DNA from: a virus
Length of the DNA: 40,515 bases
IMG/VR virus record: IMGVR_UViG_3300045885_000053
Span: 1 to 40,515 of that record
Strand: one strand, 5' to 3'
Shown: positions 32,411 to 37,510 of the stretch, in pieces
Layout of the letters: each line of letters opens with the position of its first letter
Numbering within the stretch: the first letter of the stretch is position 1
Notes under the pieces: model-generated
The model's database searches: none
What the model was told of the DNA's origin: nothing
The model's input: the letters and a program-made list of their open reading frames with translations, nothing else
Position numbers and translations under genes: made by a program

Positions 32411-32747
32411 ATAGGTTTTAGGCTCAGAGCGTGAGGCGCTAGGGACGGTCCCTCCCAAGATAAGCCCTACTGTCTGTGAAGTTAAGAGCATAGGCCCTCC
32501 GCCCGCTTCTTAGCTTGTCAGGCCGCCTCGGTAAATCTGTGAAGGTCACACAGCAGTCCATTGGGGCCTACGCCTTCTATGCGTGGGTAAGATGCATCCT
32601 CAATGGTTCGTCAAATAAAAAACCGCTTCCGTAATCTGTATGGTACCACTAAGGTATTCACAGATTAGAGCGCGTTGGTCGTAGCGACTTGCCGCACGAC
32701 TGTGCAATGATTCCTTAGGCAAGAAAGGAATCGCGGAAGGACGTAAA
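32411..32747 (+). ncRNA. Structured non-coding stretch, candidate RNA
   Basis: All frames are broken by stops over about 340 bases, while GC is visibly higher than in flanking genes. Inverted repeats include AGGGAC/GTCCCT (32441-32453), TAGGCCC (32491-32497) with GGGCCTA (32564-32570) enclosing CTGTG/CACAG (32537-32553), TAATCTGT/ACAGATTA (32632-32667) and GATTCCTT/AAGGAATC (32709-32732). This looks like a folded RNA downstream of promoter-like element 8. It is not a tRNA: I see no acceptor stem with a TTCRA loop. Confidence 0.45.
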
Positions 32748-32927
32748 GTGGGGAAAAATAAAGACCGCCGTGAGCACAAGCGTGTGGGCGCCCCATTTTA
32801 CTTTACAATTACGGCGGAATTAGCGACAATCATACAAGCGCGGGAGGGGTTTAGTGTCTTGGCCAAGAGCAAACAGACGACCACAAGGGAGACAAGTGGA
32901 AAAGATCAGTATCAATACAGTCGCTAA
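32748..32927 (+). CDS. Small basic protein, unknown
   Basis: This 59-residue protein starts at GTG 32748, six bases after GGAAGGA. The N-terminus is basic (MGKNKDRREHKRVGAP), followed by FYFTITAELATIIQAREGFSVLAKSK and a polar end. A stable hairpin lies just before its ribosome site. Its 3' end overlaps a small membrane protein frame. Real coding is likely but not certain. Confidence 0.45.
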   Translation: MGKNKDRREHKRVGAPFYFTITAELATIIQAREGFSVLAKSKQTTTRETSGKDQYQYSR

Positions 32928-32976
32928 TATAATTACCGCAATCTTCGCAATTCTGATTTATATTAAACTCTTTTAA
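32854..32976 (+). CDS. Tiny one-pass membrane protein
   Basis: This 40-residue protein starts at GTG 32854 behind GGGAGGGG; a second GTG at 32896 behind AAGGGAG gives only 26 residues and less overlap with the upstream frame. The basic start MSWPRANRRPQGRQ is followed by a membrane segment (about 20-37, NTVANIITAIFAILIYI). Positive inside rule predicts the N-terminus in the cytoplasm. Function unknown. Confidence 0.45.
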   Translation: MSWPRANRRPQGRQVEKISINTVANIITAIFAILIYIKLF

Positions 32977-32985
32977 GGAGAGACC

Positions 32986-33354
32986 GTGTCGTACGAACCT
33001 TCTACTTATACTGGTGCGCCGGATGAATGTTCAATTCACTGGCCCGAAAAACTTCCGTGCAGGACATGCGCGGATATTGGAAGGACGACCCTAATGAATC
33101 AGGTTACTCAACACCCAACTGATAGGTTCGAAAACCTCTACGATTTCGTCGCCTTTGATGGCTTCGATTTTTCGCTTTATCGTAAGGGCGAGCTCGAGCT
33201 TCTTCAGCCACAACTCGAGGCCATCGGTTATTATGACGTTGAATGGCTTCCTGGTGAGACTGATAGTTTTGGCCCGCTTAGCCGGGTCTGCAAAGCTAAG
33301 ATCATGCAAAAGGGGACCACCAATGTTACTGTTGTTTGGTTCATGTATGGATAA
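32986..33354 (+). CDS. Protein of unknown function with a short Cys pair
   Basis: This 122-residue protein starts at GTG 32986 behind TTAAGGAGAG. The N-terminal CSIHWPEKLPCRTC (about 15-28) could be a small metal site. The rest is alpha/beta with FENLYDFVAFDGFDFSLYRKGEL and LEAIGYYDVEWLPGE. Its last codons (VWFMYG) lie in a short repeat that recurs at 33561-33582, the left flank of the cassette described below. Confidence 0.6.
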   Translation: MSYEPSTYTGAPDECSIHWPEKLPCRTCADIGRTTLMNQVTQHPTDRFENLYDFVAFDGFDFSLYRKGELELLQPQLEAIGYYDVEWLPGETDSFGPLSRVCKAKIMQKGTTNVTVVWFMYG

Positions 33355-33532
33355 GATGACGTTTCATATTCCGCCAGGAGATTATAGATGGTCTTGGGAG
33401 GGAGCACGTTCTCTTATAGATCAACGCGTTCCTATTAATAATGTCCCATACCTTGTTACTGCAGTTAAAGTTACCTCTGATGGCGGAGTAGATATTACTG
33501 TGGAACGTATACAGGTGAATGATGCCGGCTAA
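33347..33532 (+). CDS. Cassette gene A, small protein of unknown function
   Basis: This 61-residue protein has a start at ATG 33347, overlapping the previous stop (ATG 33356 is an alternative). MDKMTFHIPPGDYRWSWEGARSL, VPYLVTAVKVTSDGGVDITVERI suggests a small beta fold. Its last codons overlap the start of the truncated frame at 33522. Confidence 0.55.
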   Translation: MDKMTFHIPPGDYRWSWEGARSLIDQRVPINNVPYLVTAVKVTSDGGVDITVERIQVNDAG

Positions 33533-33584
33533 TCGTAATGATGGTAAAGTTAATCTCCATATTGTCTGGTTCATGTATGGATGA
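33522..33584 (+). pseudogene. Chimeric remnant: start of the ribbon-helix-helix gene joined to the end of the 32986 gene
   Basis: This frame of 20 codons begins MPANRNDGKVNLH, identical to the first 13 residues of the 33758 gene, and ends VWFMYG plus stop, identical to the last residues of the 32986 gene. It is the junction scar between the two cassettes and is unlikely to code a working protein. Confidence 0.8.
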
Positions 33585-33768
33585 GCCGCTGTTAGGCCTA
33601 GCCACTATCGAGCAACTTATGCGAGAATTGATTGTTCGGTTTACAGTGCATTATCCGCATGACAGCATATCACAAATGAAATCAATTGAACGAGCATTAG
33701 CCCTATCTGAAATGCTTGGCGGGTTGGATGCTCCTATTCGAGAATATAGGACGGTTGATGCCGGCTAA
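33577..33768 (+). CDS. Cassette gene B, small helical protein of unknown function
   Basis: This 63-residue protein has a start at ATG 33577 in the repeated flank, in the same relative place as the start of gene A. Sequence is helical (GLATIEQLMRELIVRFT, ISQMKSIERALALSEML). It ends TVDAG, overlapping the next start. It bears no likeness to gene A, so the two look like alternative genes for one locus. Confidence 0.55.
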   Translation: MDEPLLGLATIEQLMRELIVRFTVHYPHDSISQMKSIERALALSEMLGGLDAPIREYRTVDAG

Positions 33769-33964
33769 TCGTAATGATGGTAAAGTTAATCTTCATCTGC
33801 GCATCCCATCTGAATTAATGGATCGTCTTACCAAGGAGGCTGACGATCGCGTTGTTTCCACCAATCTACTGGCCGTAAAAGCGCTTGAGCAATATCTTGA
33901 TCGCTTAGTGCCTGTAGAAGAGATACTACTACTCAAGGAGAAAATCTATGGCCCCGATTCTTGA
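33758..33964 (+). CDS. Ribbon-helix-helix (Arc/MetJ-like) DNA-binding protein
   Basis: This 68-residue protein starts at ATG 33758; the frame is open further upstream but this start matches the duplicated copy at 33522. KVNLHLRIPSELMDRLTKEADDRVVSTNLLAVKALEQYLDRL (about 9-50) fits a ribbon-helix-helix: beta strand then two helices. Such proteins act as dimers that bind operators. It is the only clear transcription-repressor type protein in the window. It overlaps the next gene by 17 bases. Confidence 0.65.
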   Translation: MPANRNDGKVNLHLRIPSELMDRLTKEADDRVVSTNLLAVKALEQYLDRLVPVEEILLLKEKIYGPDS

Positions 33965-34271
33965 CCCGGGTAAGTACATCACCTTCAAGCGCTATGAGTT
34001 TTACAAAGCGACATCTCAAAACGCATTCGCCAAAGCTGGTGAACTGGTTCTTGACGAGCTCAAAGGCCTCGAGGTGGAAGATGCTGTAGTTATCCGGCGT
34101 CAAGATAAGTTCTCATCTCCGTGTCTGCTCACATATGCGGTCATGATTGCTATGGTAGCAGAGAGTCATCCCGATGCAATGATCAAAGAGGAGCTCTACG
34201 CCATCTCAGATTACTTCCATCAACAAGGTATTCTTGCTGGAGAGGAAGGTTGGAAACTCCCCACCATCTGA
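33948..34271 (+). CDS. Conserved small protein, unknown
   Basis: This 107-residue protein starts at ATG 33948 behind CAAGGAG. LDPGKYITFKRYEFYKATSQ, LEVEDAVVIRRQDKFSSPCLLTYAVMIAMVAE and ISDYFHQQGILAGEEGWKLPTI are conserved in Gram-positive phages. No catalytic motif seen. Function unknown. Confidence 0.65.
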   Translation: MAPILDPGKYITFKRYEFYKATSQNAFAKAGELVLDELKGLEVEDAVVIRRQDKFSSPCLLTYAVMIAMVAESHPDAMIKEELYAISDYFHQQGILAGEEGWKLPTI

Positions 34272-34281
34272 AAGGAGCACG

Positions 34282-34422
34282 TTGATCTTCGCGGGCGGTA
34301 TTCTTATTGCTTGCCTTATAATCTTTATTGGTGAAATATCAAACCGACGACGTATAAGGAGGGAACAAGCTGCGCATTATCGCTTGATGCGAGAGATACG
34401 AAGACATATGGATGAGAGGTGA
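34282..34422 (+). CDS. Tiny one-pass membrane protein
   Basis: This 46-residue protein has its start at TTG 34282, four bases after AAAGGAG. A membrane segment occupies about 2-17 (IFAGGILIACLIIFIGE) and is followed by a very basic cytoplasmic tail (NRRRIRREQAAHYRLMREIRRHMDER). The stop lies two bases before the next gene. Function unknown. Confidence 0.6.
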   Translation: MIFAGGILIACLIIFIGEISNRRRIRREQAAHYRLMREIRRHMDER

Positions 34423-34423
34423 T

Positions 34424-34651
34424 ATGAAGGGTATAGTCATCACCAAACAAAACCAACCACTCCTAATGTCTCGCTATGGTACCAACATATTCGATGAAGA
34501 AATGTTTCCCATCGGGTATATCATGGTGACTGATTTCGGTGATAATGGAGAAAGTCGTTATGATGGAGTGCTCTCTCAAGAACTATTCGATAGCATGTAT
34601 GTACGAGGCGAAGATCTCAGAAACGATTTCTTCGCTATCATCAGAAAATAA
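34424..34651 (+). CDS. Small protein, unknown
   Basis: This 75-residue protein starts at ATG 34424 behind GAGAGGTGAT; an ATG 12 bases upstream overlaps that site. MKGIVITKQNQPLLMSRYGTNIF, IGYIMVTDFGDNGESRYDGVLS suggests a small beta protein. Followed by an intrinsic terminator. Not recognised. Confidence 0.6.
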   Translation: MKGIVITKQNQPLLMSRYGTNIFDEEMFPIGYIMVTDFGDNGESRYDGVLSQELFDSMYVRGEDLRNDFFAIIRK

Positions 34652-34659
34652 TAAAAATT

Positions 34660-34693
34660 AGGAGATCCTTGGAAACATGGATTCTCCTTTTTT
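34660..34693 (+). terminator. Intrinsic terminator
   Basis: AGGAGATCC pairs with GGATTCTCCT (one bulge) around loop TTGGAAACAT, followed by six T. It separates the small-gene operon from the helicase gene. Confidence 0.75.
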
Positions 34694-34720
34694 ATATATA
34701 TTATGAGGGGAGGTGATACT

Positions 34721-35932
34721 ATGAAACTAATGGAGCATCAACAAGAAGCCGTTGATCTACTTGGTAGTGGGAAGGTTTTGTATGGTGGGGTAGGAAGCGG
34801 AAAATCGGCGACAGCCTTAGCTTATTATATTAAGGCGCAAACACCCAAGGATATCTATGTCATCACTACGGCTAAAAAGCGCGACAGTCTTGATTGGGAG
34901 GGGGAAGCTGCAAGATTTGGTATCTCTGTTCGAAGAAGTTTATCGATTGCGGGAGAACTTAGAGTTGATTCATGGAATAACATCGAAAAATATACCGATA
35001 CGACTGGAGCTTTCTTCATCTTCGATGAGCAGCGTGTCGTTGGTTCTGGAGTATGGGTCAAATCCTTTATTCGAATCGCTAAGAGAAACGATTGGATCCT
35101 CCTAAGCGCGACTCCGGGGGATAACTGGTTAGATTATGCCCCCATCTTCATTGCGAATGGGTGGTATAAGAACATAACAGAATTCAAACGCGAACATGTG
35201 ATTTATGCTCCATACATTAGATTTCCAAAAGTCTTGAGATATGTTGGTATCACCAAACTAGAATTCTATCGTAATGAAGTTTTGGTAGAAATGCCTTACC
35301 TTAAACATACGCAGCGGATAATTAATTATCTTGATGTGAGTTATGATAAGGATTTGTGGGATGTAGCCGTCCGTAAACGTTGGAACCCTTATGAAGATCA
35401 TCCCATTAAGGATGTAGCTGAGCTATTTCGGGTGATGAGGAAGATCAATAATACTGACCCGTCTCGAATTGAGATGGTTAGATTATTGATGAAGAGCCAC
35501 GCCAAATTGATTATCTTCTACAATTTTAATTACGAATTGGATATTCTTAGGGGCCTTGCGGATGAGGTCGAAGTGGCAGAATGGAACGGACATCGTAAAA
35601 ATCCAGTACCTAATTCTGATCGTTGGGTATACTTAGTTCAGTATAATTCGGGTGCTGAAGGGTGGAATTGTACACAAACTGATGCTATGATTATATATAG
35701 TTTGACCTATTCTTATAAGAATTATATACAATCTCAAGGCCGAATTGACCGAATAGATACAAAGTTCACGGACCTTTATTACTATATTCTAATCAGTAAT
35801 TCGCCCATTGATCGAGCTGTAAAGAAGGCTTTGGAGCACAAAAAGAACTTCAATATGCGTAAATTTGTAAGGGAAATAGAAAATTCGCCGGGTCGTGCCG
35901 GGTGGTTTGACGAGAGGTTGCCGTCCGTTTGA
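34721..35932 (+). CDS. SF2/SNF2-like DNA helicase
   Basis: This 403-residue protein starts at ATG 34721 behind GGGGAGGTGAT. Motif I GGVGSGKSA at 22-30, motif II DEQR at 102-105, motif III SATPG at 129-133 and motif VI QSQGRIDRI from 337 with R341/R344 show a complete two-lobe helicase. Its compact size is typical of phage SNF2-like helicases. Together with the replication fusion it gives the phage two distinct helicases; this one probably serves recombination or origin remodelling. Confidence 0.88.
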   Translation: MKLMEHQQEAVDLLGSGKVLYGGVGSGKSATALAYYIKAQTPKDIYVITTAKKRDSLDWEGEAARFGISVRRSLSIAGELRVDSWNNIEKYTDTTGAFFIFDEQRVVGSGVWVKSFIRIAKRNDWILLSATPGDNWLDYAPIFIANGWYKNITEFKREHVIYAPYIRFPKVLRYVGITKLEFYRNEVLVEMPYLKHTQRIINYLDVSYDKDLWDVAVRKRWNPYEDHPIKDVAELFRVMRKINNTDPSRIEMVRLLMKSHAKLIIFYNFNYELDILRGLADEVEVAEWNGHRKNPVPNSDRWVYLVQYNSGAEGWNCTQTDAMIIYSLTYSYKNYIQSQGRIDRIDTKFTDLYYYILISNSPIDRAVKKALEHKKNFNMRKFVREIENSPGRAGWFDERLPSV

Positions 35933-36095
35933 GCTGGGATTATGTTCAAATATGTACACTTGGCATTTTTTTCTTTTACTCAAAATAATAATAATATAGA
36001 TTATATATATGTATAAAAAAATAATATACATCATGCATTTATTTAGAAACTTTTTCAAACCCCTATTATTTGCCGATTTGCCGGGAAGGTGAAAA
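35933..36095 (+). other. AT-rich non-coding interval
   Basis: The stretch around 35965-36035 is nearly all A and T (AATAATAATAATATAG, ATATATATG), with G/C content rising only at the ribosome site of the next gene (GGGAAGG). No gene or clear hairpin with T-run is present. It could be an unwinding region or simply a promoter-proximal leader. Confidence 0.4.
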
Positions 36096-36602
36096 ATGAG
36101 CGTTTTTGAGCTAGAATATGGAAAACCCATTCCAGAATTCCCCAATTATGAAGTTACTAATTTTGGAAGAGTATACAACATTAAAAGTGGAAGAGAAATG
36201 GTACTATCTCCAACACAGTTTGGAGAACTAACAGTTGGGCTTGTTAGAGATGGACATCAACATCGATATTCAGTCAAGTGTCTAGTTGCAAGAGCTTTTG
36301 TTGATGGTGAAAATGAAATTTTTAATTCGCCCATTTTGTTGGATAATGATCCTTATAATCTTCATTTTGAAAATATTGTCTGGAGACCTAGATGGTTTGC
36401 TTGGCAATACAAGCACCAATTTAATAACATTCAGAATTGGTATTTCTTTGGACCTATTGTTGATATGGAAACATTTGTTGAACATAGAAACTATATTGAC
36501 ACAGCTAAGGCATATGGGCTTCTCTGCATTAATATTAGAGAATCAATTTACAATGATAAATTGACCTTCCCAACACATCAAAAATTCGCTTATGTCAATT
36601 AA
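36096..36602 (+). CDS. NUMOD4/HNH-like protein, nuclease site degenerate
   Basis: This 168-residue protein starts at ATG 36096 behind CGGGAAGGTG. The N-terminus PIPEFPNYEVTNFGRVYNIKSGREM fits NUMOD4 (W/F-x-x-I-x-G/N-YxVSxxGxV type). The following region keeps the HNH layout, VKCLVARAFVDG..LLDNDPYNLHFENIVWRPR, but the usual His before L-DNDP is Leu, so nuclease activity is doubtful. The end YIDTAKAYGLLCINIRESIYNDK looks like a DNA-binding helix pair. It may now act only as a DNA-binding protein. Confidence 0.65.
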   Translation: MSVFELEYGKPIPEFPNYEVTNFGRVYNIKSGREMVLSPTQFGELTVGLVRDGHQHRYSVKCLVARAFVDGENEIFNSPILLDNDPYNLHFENIVWRPRWFAWQYKHQFNNIQNWYFFGPIVDMETFVEHRNYIDTAKAYGLLCINIRESIYNDKLTFPTHQKFAYVN

Positions 36603-36613
36603 TATATAATTAG

Positions 36614-36641
36614 GTCTCGCAAACATCGCATATAATGAAAG
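36614..36641 (+). promoter_or_regulatory. Promoter-like element 9 (shortened)
   Basis: TCTCGCA at 36615-36621, ACAT at 36623-36626 and a perfect TATAAT at 36631-36636, then GAAAGGAG. About six bases between the TCGCA and ACAT blocks are missing compared with the other copies. Confidence 0.55.
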
Positions 36642-36678
36642 GAGACACAGAATATCCTTTTATAGCTGTGAGGCAACT

Positions 36679-36975
36679 ATGAATGAAACCCAGTACCAGG
36701 GAAAACTCATTAAAAAATTGCGAAATCTTTTCCCAGGTTGCGTTATTTTAAAGAATGATCCTACCTGGATACAGGGTATACCAGATATTCTAATTTTGTT
36801 TCTTAATACCTGGGCTATGTTAGAAGTTAAGATGAACGATGATTCTAGTATTCAACCTAATCAAGAGTATTATATTGATTTACTTGATGAGATGTCGTTC
36901 GCCTCCTTTATTCGCCCAGAAAATGAGGAGGAAGTGTTGTATGCTCTTCAACAATCATTCGGACTTATCAGGTAA
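36679..36975 (+). CDS. VRR-NUC-like PD-(D/E)XK nuclease
   Basis: This 98-residue protein starts at ATG 36679 behind TGTGAGG. The pattern E3-x-Q..KLIKKLRNLFPGCVILKNDPTWIQGIPD36ILIL..WAMLE49-V-K51 gives the catalytic PD...E-x-K set and the early Glu/Gln of the VRR-NUC family. Relatives are Holliday-junction or flap nucleases of phages. It overlaps the next nuclease gene by 35 bases. Confidence 0.75.
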   Translation: MNETQYQGKLIKKLRNLFPGCVILKNDPTWIQGIPDILILFLNTWAMLEVKMNDDSSIQPNQEYYIDLLDEMSFASFIRPENEEEVLYALQQSFGLIR

Positions 36976-37501
36976 ACATGCTTTCCTTAGCCCAAGTAAT
37001 TATCATTGGCTTAATTATACAGATCAAAAATTAGAAGCTAGATTCATAGCTGCTATGGCTGCTCGTCGCGGTAGCGATTTACATGCTCTTGCTCATGAAG
37101 CTATTCGTTTGGGCGTTAAACTTTCTAGAGCTAACAAAGCGTTATCGACTTATGTTAATGATGCTATAAGTTATAAAATGTCATGTGAACAGATATTGTT
37201 TTATTCCGAAAATTGTTTTGGTACTGCAGATACTATTTGCTTCCGAAGGAATAAACTCAGGATTCATGATTTGAAAACTGGTATTATTCAAACGTCTGAA
37301 CATCAACTAGAAGTTTATGCAGCGTTGTTTTGCCTTGAGTATGGGGTTGATCCATTTGATATTGATGTTGAGCTTCGTATTTATCAAAGAGAAACAATAA
37401 GAGTCTTTGAACCGTATTCGGAAAGTCTTTTAATCATCATGGATAAAATCGTCGATTTTGATAAACAAATTGAAGAGATGAAAGCATCCGATAGATTCTA
37501 A
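36941..37501 (+). CDS. RecB/Cas4-like PD-(D/E)XK exonuclease
   Basis: This 186-residue protein starts at ATG 36941 behind GAGGAGGAAG; the frame is open upstream but only as a shadow of the previous gene. Motifs: GSDLH48 (RecB-family His), GTAD97, IHD110-L-K112-TG and Q122-x3-Y126. This is the complete nuclease signature of the RecB/Cas4/lambda-exonuclease-like group. Likely role in end processing for recombination with the SF2 helicase. No Cys cluster of true Cas4 is seen, and there is no CRISPR array in the window. Confidence 0.8.
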   Translation: MLFNNHSDLSGKHAFLSPSNYHWLNYTDQKLEARFIAAMAARRGSDLHALAHEAIRLGVKLSRANKALSTYVNDAISYKMSCEQILFYSENCFGTADTICFRRNKLRIHDLKTGIIQTSEHQLEVYAALFCLEYGVDPFDIDVELRIYQRETIRVFEPYSESLLIIMDKIVDFDKQIEEMKASDRF

Positions 37502-37510
37502 GGGGGTGTT

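Larger units (their letters stand above)
33331..33796 (+). repeat. Two pairs of short direct repeats flanking two alternative gene cassettes
   Basis: Left repeat: 33331-33352 and 33561-33582 (22 bases, two mismatches). Right repeat: 33521-33560 and 33757-33796 (40 bases, one mismatch). The order is left, gene A, right, left, gene B, right. Genes A and B are unrelated in sequence yet both begin with MD overlapping the left repeat and end with DAG overlapping the right one. Confidence 0.9.

Noticed and set aside
32411-32747. tRNA or tmRNA gene in the structured stretch
   Set aside because: No cloverleaf with a matching acceptor stem and TTCRA loop, and no tmRNA-like start or end could be found by eye. 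I saw no tRNA elsewhere in the window either.
36941-37501. Cas4 of a CRISPR system
   Set aside because: The nuclease has the shared RecB/Cas4 motifs but no cysteine cluster, and there are no CRISPR repeats or cas genes nearby.
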